Shown piece by piece: positions 34,751-43,270 of a DNA stretch of 64,000 nucleotides. The position numbers were made by a program, and so were the translations under genes. Position 1 is the stretch's first letter. Each line of letters opens with the position of its first letter. Source of the stretch: Lachnospiraceae bacterium (GTDB taxonomy: Bacteria; Bacillota; Clostridia; Lachnospirales; Lachnospiraceae); NCBI GenBank assembly GCA_022510705.1, contig JAFLSX010000002.1:1-64000 (forward strand). Reading direction: 5' to 3'. The notes under the pieces are model-generated. The model was not told the origin of the DNA and did not search any database. It saw nothing but the letters and a program-made list of their open reading frames with translations.

Positions 34751-36688
34751 ATGTTTTGTGAGAAATGCGGAACGCAATTACAGGATGATGAGAGATTTTG
34801 TCCTAAATGTGGTACGCCCGTACCCATTTTAGGGGATACTACTCCCCAGGCGGTAGAGACGCCTGTTCAAGCAGCAGTGGCGCAGGCCCCTATCCCGAAT
34901 GTAGAGGCGCAGGCCCCTATCCCGAATGTGCAGGCGCAGGCACCTATCCCGAATGTGCAGGTTCAGACGCCCATTCCGGCTGCCGTGGCGCAGCCGAATG
35001 AAAAAAAGAAAGGGAAGTCTAAAATATTACTTCCTATTCTGATCGCGGCAGCGGCAGTAGCCGTAGTAGCCTTAGTTGTGGTTGTTAATGCTGCAAGGAT
35101 TGGTAACTTTTTCCATAAAACATTCTCCTCACCTGAAAAATATTATCAGTATGTGGAGTCAAAAAACGCAGAGGAAATGGCGGAGATCATGGCGTCATAT
35201 TATGGGAACTATGTGGATAGTGCAAAGAACGCCTTTAACACCACTTACAATACATCCGTATCGGTAGAAATCGGCGAAGCGGGTAAGGACCTTCTGGAAT
35301 TATCAGGTCTGCTCGGTGTGGACTTAAGTTGGTTAGAGAGTGCTTCCCTAAGCGGTGGAGTAACGCTGAATGATGACAAAATGAGTATAAACCTGGCTGT
35401 CGGTGTGAATAAGGATAATCTGATGTCCTTGATCACGTTATTTAATGTGGATGAAGGAGAGGCATATCTCCAGATTCCGGAGCTGACGAGCACTTACATA
35501 GGAATAGAAATTGATGATTATTCTTACGATGATTTCCTGGATGAATGGGAAGAGATGAAGGAAGTATACGTTGAGACCTTTGATTCCCTGCCAAGTGAAG
35601 CCGGACTGGAAAAGCTGTTAGCCAAATATATGAAAATTGCATTAGGCGCCATAGAGGATGTGGAGAAAAAAGATAAGACATTGAAAGTGGAAGGCGTTGA
35701 ACAAAAATGCACCGCACTGATCATTACGATAGATGCCGATACTATGGCGGATATTCTGGAGGCCATTCTGGATGAGGCAGAGGATGACAAGGAATTGGAG
35801 AAGTTTATTGTTGTTCTTGCCGAGGCCATGGATGAAGACGGTGACGATTTATATGATGAGCTGATAGACGGTCTTGAGTATATGCAGAAATCCTTAAGCA
35901 GAGTACGAAGCAGTGAAGAAATTGTTATGACCGTATATGTGGACGGAAAAGGTAGTGTTGTAGGAAGAGAGATTGAGATAGACGACGTTACGATCAGTCT
36001 GCTGATGCCGGAGAAAGGAAAGAATTTCGGTTATGAGTTCTCCGTAGAAGAAAGGGGCGTTAGCTTTTCTGTTACCGGAAGCGGCAAGAAATCGGGAAAT
36101 AAGATCGACGGTGATTTCCGTGTGCGCTATAACGGCATGACAATGTTGAATATCACGACAGACGATCTGAATCTGAAAACGTTAAAGAGAGGTATGTTAA
36201 ACGGTAAATTGGAAGTGAGTCTGGGTTCCGGTATCGGAACGTTGTTAGCCAGTTCTGCACCGGGAATGTCACTTCTTCAGGATATAAGCTTTAGCCTGGA
36301 TGCCAAGACAACTGAGAATTCTTATGAGTATAAGCTTGGAATAGTCTATGATGATGGGGATATAGGAACCATAACCGTATCCGGTGAGCAAAAGAAGGCA
36401 TCCAATATAAAACTTCCCAATAGTAAAGATGTAATATATGTGGAAGATGAGCGGGATTTAGAAGAATGGGCTGAAGAAATCGATTGGGATAAGGTAATCT
36501 CTAAACTGGAGAAAACAGACTTACCCAGAAGTGTGACTAAATTCTTGAAAAAGCTTGGGGATGCTGTCGAAGATGGTGAAATAGAAGAGTTCCTTGAAGA
36601 CCTGCTGTGGAGTTATTACGGTTACATATCCCCTTATGATACTCCTAGTAATGGTTTTTATATAGATTTTGATGCTGATGGTTATTAA
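34751..36688 (+). CDS. Zinc-ribbon single-pass membrane protein, large extracellular domain
   Basis: A 645-residue protein of unrecognised function. A zinc ribbon opens it (MFCEKCGTQLQDDERFCPKC; C3, C6, C17, C20). A linker with four nine-residue repeats (AQAPIPNVQ type) and a lysine patch lead to one transmembrane helix (ILLPILIAAAAVAVVALVVV). About 540 outside residues follow. They are rich in beta-prone and acidic sequence and resemble bacterial exported proteins with weak DUF-type similarity only. The start has AAGGAGG nine bases upstream. The same zinc-ribbon spacing and nearly the same ribosome-site context recur at 39803, so the two are related in design. Confidence 0.75.
   Translation: MFCEKCGTQLQDDERFCPKCGTPVPILGDTTPQAVETPVQAAVAQAPIPNVEAQAPIPNVQAQAPIPNVQVQTPIPAAVAQPNEKKKGKSKILLPILIAAAAVAVVALVVVVNAARIGNFFHKTFSSPEKYYQYVESKNAEEMAEIMASYYGNYVDSAKNAFNTTYNTSVSVEIGEAGKDLLELSGLLGVDLSWLESASLSGGVTLNDDKMSINLAVGVNKDNLMSLITLFNVDEGEAYLQIPELTSTYIGIEIDDYSYDDFLDEWEEMKEVYVETFDSLPSEAGLEKLLAKYMKIALGAIEDVEKKDKTLKVEGVEQKCTALIITIDADTMADILEAILDEAEDDKELEKFIVVLAEAMDEDGDDLYDELIDGLEYMQKSLSRVRSSEEIVMTVYVDGKGSVVGREIEIDDVTISLLMPEKGKNFGYEFSVEERGVSFSVTGSGKKSGNKIDGDFRVRYNGMTMLNITTDDLNLKTLKRGMLNGKLEVSLGSGIGTLLASSAPGMSLLQDISFSLDAKTTENSYEYKLGIVYDDGDIGTITVSGEQKKASNIKLPNSKDVIYVEDERDLEEWAEEIDWDKVISKLEKTDLPRSVTKFLKKLGDAVEDGEIEEFLEDLLWSYYGYISPYDTPSNGFYIDFDADGY
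34880..34987 (+). repeat. 27-bp tandem repeat, about four copies, in frame
   Basis: Units begin with GCGCAGGCCCCTATCCCGAA and encode A-Q-A-P-I-P-N-V-(E/Q). The first three copies are nearly identical in DNA, which suggests recent expansion. They form the proline-rich linker between the zinc ribbon and the membrane helix. Confidence 0.85.
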
Positions 36689-36719
36689 CATGAAACGGTA
36701 CGGGGAGAGTATTTAGATT

Positions 36720-37391
36720 ATGATAATAGAACTGTCGGGAATACAGAAAGCATATAAGCATAATGTAGTATTAAAAAATGTTTCCCTGACGGCGAAGGAA
36801 GGCAGCTGTGTGGGTATTCTGGGCGGTAATGGCTGCGGAAAATCCACACTGCTCACCATTTTGGCGGGTGTGCAGAAAGCGGACGGCGGTACTTTTTCCT
36901 GTGACGGCGCGGATTTATTGACAAATACTGCGCTGAGAAATACTTTACTCGGCTATGTGCCGCAGGACAATCCTCTGATCGAGGAGTTAAACGCCTGGGA
37001 TAATCTGCGTATGTGGTATGACAGTAAGACTTTGAAGCGGGAATTAGATCAGGGCGTATTGGCCATGCTGGATATCGGCAGCTTTTTAAAAGTACCCGTG
37101 CATAAAATGTCCGGCGGTATGAAAAAAAGGCTTTCCATTGGCTGTGCAGTAGCTGCGAAACCGAAGATACTGCTTCTGGATGAACCATCGTCGGCATTGG
37201 ACTTAGTTTGCAAGGAGAAGATATACAATTATTTTGAGACATACAAGGGGGAGGGCGGTATTCTGTTAATGGCAACTCATGATCTGCAGGAGATTTCACT
37301 CTGTGATCAATGTTATCTGTTAAAAGACGGAATGCTGACCCCTTATGTGTATGACGGAGATATCCACCGTCTGGCGGGGAGTTTGTCATGA
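36720..37391 (+). CDS. ABC transporter ATP-binding protein
   Basis: A 223-residue ATPase. Walker A GILGGNGCGKSTLLTILAG, Q-loop YVPQDNPL, signature MSGGMKKRLSIG, Walker B ILLLDEPSSALD and switch H in MATHDLQE are all present, so it should be active. It resembles the CcmA/NatA-type ATPases of ABC-2 exporters. It overlaps the first permease by four bases. The substrate is unknown. Confidence 0.93.
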   Translation: MIIELSGIQKAYKHNVVLKNVSLTAKEGSCVGILGGNGCGKSTLLTILAGVQKADGGTFSCDGADLLTNTALRNTLLGYVPQDNPLIEELNAWDNLRMWYDSKTLKRELDQGVLAMLDIGSFLKVPVHKMSGGMKKRLSIGCAVAAKPKILLLDEPSSALDLVCKEKIYNYFETYKGEGGILLMATHDLQEISLCDQCYLLKDGMLTPYVYDGDIHRLAGSLS

Positions 37392-38626
37392 ACGGTTTTT
37401 TAACTTACCTTTATATACAGCTGCGCCGTGCAGTTAAGCTTTTGCCGGTGATGATGACAGTGACACTGTTAGTATGTGGTTGTGTGGGGGCTTTTGCAGT
37501 GCTGTACCTGGGTACTGAAATGGCCGGGCAAAATAAAAAATACCGTATAGCCGTTGTAGGGGATACCACGGATTCTTATCTGGGATTTGGTATATCCGCC
37601 CTTTCTGTGTTGGATGACTCTCGGTTCATGGTAGATTTTCCTTCTATGACGGAAGAGGAGGCCAGAAGGGAATTGGCTGCAGGAAAAATCACTGCTTATG
37701 CCAAGGTACCCGATGGGCTGGTGGAATCCATTGTGGAGGGCAGCAATGACAAACCGATTGTCTTTGTGACCGCCACAGGATCAAAAGTCATTACAGGCTT
37801 TCTGGTAGAAGAACTGACAGAAGAAGCTTCCTCCTTGGTTGTTCGTTCTCAGAGCGCTATTTACGGCATGCAGAGGATTCTATGGGACAATGGGATGGGA
37901 GATCTGTGGTGGGAAGCTACAGAGAGTTTGAATCTGCGATTGCTTGATATGGTATTGAATCGTACCAAATTGTGCGGGTTGGAGTTTCAGGGGATGGCAA
38001 ACGGTCTTTCAACGGAGGGATACTATTTTTGTAGTATGCTGATTTTTTTTCTGCTTCTTGCAGGAATTAACAGCAGTCCACTGTTTGCGAAAAAGAGCCG
38101 TGAACTGATGAAATTGTTGGCTGCCAGAGGCGTGAGTATTTACGAACAGATAGCAGGTGAATATCTTGCGTATCTGTTTCTGAATCTCTGCTGTCTTCTG
38201 GGAGTATTTCTGGTGTTGGTGCCGGTATTTAAAAGCGGCGTGATACAGCTTGCCGAGTGGGAAAAAATGGGAGTTGAAATACTGGCTGGTTTTTATGTGA
38301 GGATGATTCCGGTGGTGGCAGTGCTGACTGCCATGCAATTTCTATTATACGAATTAGTGACCGGTGTGGTCAATGGCATCCTGTTACAGTTTATTTGCTG
38401 TATCAGTATGGCCTATCTGTCCGGATGTTTTTATCCTGCCGGTATGTTCCCGGATATCTTGAAACGTATTGGTGAAGGATTGCCTACGGGCGTGGTTCTC
38501 CGTTATGCGGATGAGGGTCTGATGGGAGAGCGTACCCTGGGAATAGGTTTCGGATTACTGATATACTTGGCTGTATTTCTAGGGGTGTCAATGTTTGCCA
38601 GAAGTTTACGGATCCAGAGAGGATAG
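37388..38626 (+). CDS. ABC-2 type permease, first of pair
   Basis: A 412-residue membrane protein of the ABC-2/YhgE-like layout. One N-terminal helix (LLPVMMTVTLLVCGCVGAFA) precedes an external region of about 170 residues (YRIAVVGDTTDSYLGFGISA) and a C-terminal block of five to six helices (GYYFCSMLIFFLLLAG). With the second permease it would form a heterodimeric export pore powered by the upstream ATPase. Confidence 0.87.
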   Translation: MNGFLTYLYIQLRRAVKLLPVMMTVTLLVCGCVGAFAVLYLGTEMAGQNKKYRIAVVGDTTDSYLGFGISALSVLDDSRFMVDFPSMTEEEARRELAAGKITAYAKVPDGLVESIVEGSNDKPIVFVTATGSKVITGFLVEELTEEASSLVVRSQSAIYGMQRILWDNGMGDLWWEATESLNLRLLDMVLNRTKLCGLEFQGMANGLSTEGYYFCSMLIFFLLLAGINSSPLFAKKSRELMKLLAARGVSIYEQIAGEYLAYLFLNLCCLLGVFLVLVPVFKSGVIQLAEWEKMGVEILAGFYVRMIPVVAVLTAMQFLLYELVTGVVNGILLQFICCISMAYLSGCFYPAGMFPDILKRIGEGLPTGVVLRYADEGLMGERTLGIGFGLLIYLAVFLGVSMFARSLRIQRG

Positions 38627-38633
38627 GCAAAAG

Positions 38634-39833
38634 ATGCGTCGGATAGCGGTATGGTATATTTTATTAAATAAACGTTTGTTTAAAAAGTGGAGTTTTCTTT
38701 TGATTCTTTGTATGGTTCCACTGTTGGTGGCAGGGCTGAGGTTGGCGGCCGGTCAGGAAAGCGGAATCGTAACGATCGCACTTTGTATGAAGAATCCGGC
38801 GGATGAATTGTCTGTACAGGTTGCAGAGCAGTTAAAAGGCGATGACGGTGTTCTTCGCTATATAACATGTGAAACAGAGGAGGAAGCCAGAGAGCTGGTG
38901 AAGAGCTTCCAAGCGGATGCTGCTTGGATTTTCCCTGAGGATTTGGAGGAAAGTCTGCAGATGGCCGCTGCTTATAAGATGGCAACGCCGGTAGTGACCG
39001 TTGTAGAACGGGAAGATAATATTTTGCTGATTTTTTCCAGAGAAATTTTAAGCAGTACGCTGTATACTTATTTCTCATATGAAGTCTATACAGATTTTGT
39101 CAGGGATGATTTAGGAATTACAGTGGATGAAAAGGATCTGCAGGCAGCCTATGAGCTGGTGTTAGTGGAGGACAGTCTTTTTCGAATAGAGTACTTTGAT
39201 GGACAGGCATCTGAAAACAGCAGTTATCTGCTGGCACCTGTTCGGGGAATACTGGCATTGTGGCTGGTACTTTGCGGATTTGCAGCCTCCATGTATTTTA
39301 TTCAGGATGAAAAACAGGGTACTTTTTCATGGATGCCGATAAAGCACAGGCTTTGGATGGCTTTTGGGTTTCATGCGGTACTTTTATCGGATGCGGTAGT
39401 GATACTGTTGATTGCCTGTAAATTAGCGGGAGTGTTTACTGTCTGGTATAAGGAATTGGCCAATGCAGTTATGTTTATGGGATGTGCACTGGTATTTTGT
39501 AATCTGGTACGTCTTTTGTGCGGTACACTGGAGCGTTTGGGCAGTTGTATTCCCATCCTGTTAATGGGAATGGCAGTTCTCTGTCCGGTGTTTCTCAATG
39601 TAAATCGGTTTCGGCCGCTGCAGTATCTTTTACCACCCTTTTATTATCTGCAGGCGACGCATAGTACTTATCATTTATATTTGATGGCAGCATATATTCT
39701 TATATTGACGGCATTATGTGTGTTCATATTTCTATGCCGAAACAGAAAAAATAAATACAAGCGAAGAAGCGAGGTTAAGTTAAAAAGGAGGATAAATAAA
39801 AAATGTTTTGTACACAATGTGGAAGAGAAGTGA
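38634..39833 (+). CDS. ABC-2 type permease, second of pair
   Basis: A 399-residue membrane protein with the same plan as its neighbour: N-terminal helix (WSFLLILCMVPLLVAGLRLA), external domain of about 150 residues, then a six-helix block ending in a basic tail. An in-frame TTG at 38595 lies inside the first permease; GAGAGGA upstream of the ATG at 38634 supports that start. Its last 31 bases overlap the start of the zinc-ribbon/YD-repeat gene, so the cluster is translationally coupled. Confidence 0.85.
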   Translation: MRRIAVWYILLNKRLFKKWSFLLILCMVPLLVAGLRLAAGQESGIVTIALCMKNPADELSVQVAEQLKGDDGVLRYITCETEEEARELVKSFQADAAWIFPEDLEESLQMAAAYKMATPVVTVVEREDNILLIFSREILSSTLYTYFSYEVYTDFVRDDLGITVDEKDLQAAYELVLVEDSLFRIEYFDGQASENSSYLLAPVRGILALWLVLCGFAASMYFIQDEKQGTFSWMPIKHRLWMAFGFHAVLLSDAVVILLIACKLAGVFTVWYKELANAVMFMGCALVFCNLVRLLCGTLERLGSCIPILLMGMAVLCPVFLNVNRFRPLQYLLPPFYYLQATHSTYHLYLMAAYILILTALCVFIFLCRNRKNKYKRRSEVKLKRRINKKCFVHNVEEK

Positions 39834-41866
39834 AAGAAGGCGCGGCCTTTTGCGGTGGCTGCGGTATGCCGATAAAACGGGATCCCCAAGCTGTGGAAGC
39901 GGCAGCACCGATACAGCCGGCAGCTCCTATGGAAGCGGAAGCTCCCATCGAGGCGACAGCACAGCCCCAAGCAGTTGCGCAGCCTATTTCTGGCCCGATG
40001 GTGCCGCCTACGGTCTTTTCTGCGGTTCCTGCTGAGAATACGGGTAAAAAGGCGAAGAAAGAAAAAGTGAAAAAGGACAAGCAAAAAAAGGGTAAGGGCG
40101 GTCTGATAGCCATTATCCTGATTTTGGTATTCGTACTTGCCGCAGGCGGTGTGGGTTCTGCCCTGTATTTTACCAGTGACTCCTACAAGAGCAAAAAGAA
40201 TCTGAAACTGGCAAATGCATGTTATGAAGACGGTGAGTACAAGGATGCCCTGAAGTATTATGAGGAAGCTTTGAATTATGACGATACCCTTGTTGAGGCA
40301 TACGTGAACTCTGCATCCATCTATATGGAGCAGGAGAAATACAAGGATGCCATCTCTCTTTTAAAGAAAAGTATCAAAAAAATCGAAGATGACGAAGATA
40401 AAGTGGCTGTCACCGAAAAGCTGGTAGAAGTCTATCTGGCTGCAGTGGATCATGAAATCAGTGCAGATGCCTACCAGGAGGCCTATGAACTGGCAAGAGA
40501 GGGCATAGATGTCACAAAAGCGTCAGAGCTTTCCGATAAATTGGTGGAGATCTATAAAAGCGAAGCAGATTATTATGCGGAGTCCGGAGATTTCTATTCT
40601 GCACTGGTGATTTTGGAGAATGGTTATACGGAGACAGGGGATGGAGCTCTTATGGAGAAAAAGGCGGATATCTATCTGTCGCACTCCCGGCTCTGCTTAG
40701 AGACAGAGGACTATGCACAGGCGGTAGCAGTTTTGGAAGATGGTCTTAAAGATACCGGTTCTGATAAGATCTCTGAACGGATGGCATATCTGATAGAGCA
40801 TATGGAGATTGTCAGCCAGACTTACTATAGTAATGACAGAATGTATTATAAACAGGAATATGATGAGAACGGCAATGTGATCCGCGCTACATATTATGAC
40901 TCATATGGAAATGTTGATTACGTTACCGAAAGTGAGTATGATGCTGCAGGAAACATAATCAGCAGCATAAATCGGGATGCCTATGGAAATATGACCTCCC
41001 ACTGGACAATGAAGTATGACGAATCCGGCAATGAACTGGAATATAATAACTATGACAATACGAATACCCTTTCTTATTGGGAGAGATACGAATATGATGC
41101 GTCCGGAAAGCCGCTCAGCTATCAGGAGGGATACAGTGACGGGCCGAGCTACTGGTGGACGGTAGGCTATGATGCCAACGGAAACAAGACCGTTCAGAAT
41201 TATGGCTACGGTGAAGATTACGAGCCTTACAGCTGGGAGGAATTCCGCTATGATGCGGCCGGCCATGAAATTGGGGGTGCCAATTATTATTATTATGGGG
41301 ACTATAATACATGGGAATGCGAGTATGATCAGGCCGGAAATTGCATATACCGTATCAGCATTTATTATGATAGCAGCGGTGTAGAGTATTATAGGAGTGA
41401 GAATACATATACATATGATGAAGACGGTAATACGATAGAAGAATATTATTACAGCACCGGCGATACATATGAATACAGCTATTATTACTTTACTGAATAT
41501 GACGAAAGAGGCAATGTGGTCGCATACGGATATAATTATTCCGAATATGATTATTATTACGGTGAGTTTTACGGATACAGTGATCGATACGAAAATGAAT
41601 ATGACGAGAACGACAATATAATCCGCAGCCGGTATTACAGTGGAGATGGAGAATTGGAATCTGTCACAGAGTATACCTATGATGATGCGGGACACGAGCT
41701 CAGTAATATCACGTACGACACCTACGGAAACAAAATTTATGGTTATGAAACGATTTACGATGTATTTGGCAATATTGTGAGTGAACAAAGTAATTATTAT
41801 TCCGGTTCCGGTAATTACTACATTTCGACTTATACCTACGAGTACCGTTATACCGGGGATTTATAA
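39803..41866 (+). CDS. Zinc-ribbon membrane protein with TPR and tyrosine-rich YD-like repeats
   Basis: A 687-residue protein of unknown function. Order: zinc ribbon (C3, C6, C17, C20 in MFCTQCGREVKEGAAFCGGC), Ala/Pro linker, Lys-rich patch and one transmembrane helix (LIAIILILVFVLAAGGVGSA). TPR-like repeats follow (about residues 130-345; ACYEDGEYKDALKYYEEALN). Then about 330 residues carry some 14 units of the form Y-D-x-x-G-N-x-x plus tyrosine-rich sequence (YDENGNVIRATYYDSYGN, YDERGNVVAYGYN). The repeats recall Rhs/YD repeats but are free of any toxin end. Outside location is inferred from the single helix. AAGGAGGATAAAT precedes the start, as in the gene at 34751. It closes the operon. 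Confidence 0.78.
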   Translation: MFCTQCGREVKEGAAFCGGCGMPIKRDPQAVEAAAPIQPAAPMEAEAPIEATAQPQAVAQPISGPMVPPTVFSAVPAENTGKKAKKEKVKKDKQKKGKGGLIAIILILVFVLAAGGVGSALYFTSDSYKSKKNLKLANACYEDGEYKDALKYYEEALNYDDTLVEAYVNSASIYMEQEKYKDAISLLKKSIKKIEDDEDKVAVTEKLVEVYLAAVDHEISADAYQEAYELAREGIDVTKASELSDKLVEIYKSEADYYAESGDFYSALVILENGYTETGDGALMEKKADIYLSHSRLCLETEDYAQAVAVLEDGLKDTGSDKISERMAYLIEHMEIVSQTYYSNDRMYYKQEYDENGNVIRATYYDSYGNVDYVTESEYDAAGNIISSINRDAYGNMTSHWTMKYDESGNELEYNNYDNTNTLSYWERYEYDASGKPLSYQEGYSDGPSYWWTVGYDANGNKTVQNYGYGEDYEPYSWEEFRYDAAGHEIGGANYYYYGDYNTWECEYDQAGNCIYRISIYYDSSGVEYYRSENTYTYDEDGNTIEEYYYSTGDTYEYSYYYFTEYDERGNVVAYGYNYSEYDYYYGEFYGYSDRYENEYDENDNIIRSRYYSGDGELESVTEYTYDDAGHELSNITYDTYGNKIYGYETIYDVFGNIVSEQSNYYSGSGNYYISTYTYEYRYTGDL

Positions 41867-41908
41867 GAAACGTTTGGGGGCTGTTACCCCCGGAATAGAA
41901 ATGAAAAG

Positions 41909-41943
41909 AACTGCCGTCTGTCCATAAGGAACAGACGGCAGTT
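41909..41943. terminator. Bidirectional terminator
   Basis: AACTGCCGTCTGT (41909-41921) pairs perfectly with ACAGACGGCAGTT (41931-41943). T-rich flanks are present in both directions, so it ends both the zinc-ribbon operon and the convergent tyrA. A smaller GGGGG/CCCCC hairpin lies just upstream at 41876-41891. Confidence 0.88.
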
Positions 41944-41952
41944 TTGGTTCTT

Positions 41953-43044
41953 TTACTTTATATCATAATGCTTTTCTTGTAAAAGCTTCTTGGTCATTTG
42001 CATGGCGTCTTCTTCATAGAACTCCAGATGCATGGAGCCTTCGGCTGCCTCCCTGTTGTGGGTGATGCCGATATTTTTAATGCTGATGCCATGCTCTGCC
42101 AGGAGACTGACAATGGTAGCCATGGATCCGGGTTTATCCGCAATATCCACAGTAAGGTCATAAGCCCTTTTAATAGGACCGCTGGAAGAATTGATAAAGG
42201 AATCCCGATATATCCTGGCGGTATCAAACAGCTCATAGAGAGCAGCCTCGTCTTTGTTTTCAATGGCCGTTCTGGCCCGGGTCAGCGCATCGATATAGCG
42301 CTGTAACAAACCGGCAATATTCTCCCCGTTGCTTAAGCAGATCTGCTGCCACATGGTGGGAGAGGAAGATGCAATACGGGTAATATCCTTAAAACCGCCG
42401 GCTGCAATTTGTTTCATGGTACCCTCGGGAGAATCCGAGATTCTTACCAGATTCACCAGTGTGGAGGCAATGACATGGGGAAGATGGCTGACAGCCGCGG
42501 TGATGAAATCATGTTCTTCATAGGAGAGTACCAATGGAATGGCTCCCATTTCACTCACCAGATTTTCATAGGATGCAAGCTTATGAGGATTTGTCTCCGG
42601 GGAAGGAGTCAGGATATAGTAGGCATTTTGCAGCAGCATTGCTTTGGAGTTCGCGTAGCCAAAACGCTCACTGCCGGCCATGGGATGTCCGCCGATGAAT
42701 TGCGCTGACAAGCCTGCTTCTTTTATATGTTGATGAATATTTGTTTTTACACTGCCTACATCGGTCAGAATACAATCGGGGGAGAGCACCTCTTTGATCG
42801 CCAACAAGTTATCGTCATTGCAGGAAACCGGTGCGCACAAAAAGAGGTAATCACAGGAAGAGAAGCTATTGTCTATAGCGGAGGTAATGCTGTCGGCAAC
42901 CCCTTCCTTTAGAGCCAGTGCCAGAGCCTCTTCATTGATATCATAGGCAATAATGCGTATATGAGGTCGGGCTTCTTTTAATGCGCGGGCAATGGAGCCG
43001 CCAATGAGTCCCAGACCTATAAAACCGCAGGTTAGTTCAGACAT
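41953..43044 (-). CDS. tyrA: Prephenate dehydrogenase with ACT domain
   Basis: A 363-residue enzyme that oxidatively decarboxylates prephenate to 4-hydroxyphenylpyruvate for tyrosine synthesis. The NAD site is CGFIGLGLIGGSIARALKEA. IGGHPMAGSERFGYANS and AVSHLPHVIASTLV carry catalytic residues. The last 75 residues form an ACT domain (DIADKPGSMATIVSLLAEHG), likely for feedback by tyrosine. An ATG five codons earlier exists, but GAGGT is well placed for the ATG at 43044. It is the only aromatic pathway gene in the window. Confidence 0.92.
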   Translation of the reverse strand: MSELTCGFIGLGLIGGSIARALKEARPHIRIIAYDINEEALALALKEGVADSITSAIDNSFSSCDYLFLCAPVSCNDDNLLAIKEVLSPDCILTDVGSVKTNIHQHIKEAGLSAQFIGGHPMAGSERFGYANSKAMLLQNAYYILTPSPETNPHKLASYENLVSEMGAIPLVLSYEEHDFITAAVSHLPHVIASTLVNLVRISDSPEGTMKQIAAGGFKDITRIASSSPTMWQQICLSNGENIAGLLQRYIDALTRARTAIENKDEAALYELFDTARIYRDSFINSSSGPIKRAYDLTVDIADKPGSMATIVSLLAEHGISIKNIGITHNREAAEGSMHLEFYEEDAMQMTKKLLQEKHYDIK

Positions 43045-43111
43045 AGATGCATACCTCATACATAGGATAACGGCTTTTGGCCGCTTTGTTGTCAGCTTTT
43101 GAATATGCTAT

Positions 43112-43140
43112 ATTTTAGCATGGCCTTTCAGGTTCGTCAA
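43112..43140 (-). promoter_or_regulatory. Sigma-A promoter of tyrA
   Basis: Minus strand TTGACG (43140-43135), 17-base spacer, TAAAAT (43117-43112), about 70 bases before the chosen ATG. Confidence 0.75.
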
Positions 43141-43165
43141 TCTTGCATAAAATAAGCAAATAATC

Positions 43166-43194
43166 TTGTAATTAGATAAAAAATTTAGTAATAT
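43166..43194 (+). promoter_or_regulatory. Sigma-A promoter of the EF-G-like gene
   Basis: TTGTAA (43166-43171), 17-base spacer, TAATAT (43189-43194), about 70 bases before the ATG. Confidence 0.6.
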
Positions 43195-43270
43195 ATACCT
43201 ATAGTGTTTTGGAAATCAGCTTAAAAGTTGTAAATTAGCACAAAAATAAACAAGAAAGGACGTAATCAGC

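Noticed and set aside
34880-34987. Short tandem repeats as a possible CRISPR-like array
   Set aside because: The 27-bp units have no spacers, keep the reading frame and encode a linker.
40901-41788. 295-residue minus-strand open frame rich in Ile and Val
   Set aside because: It is the complement of the tyrosine/aspartate-rich repeats of the plus-strand gene; TAT/GAT codons read backwards give ATA/ATC. It has no ribosome site and no domain.
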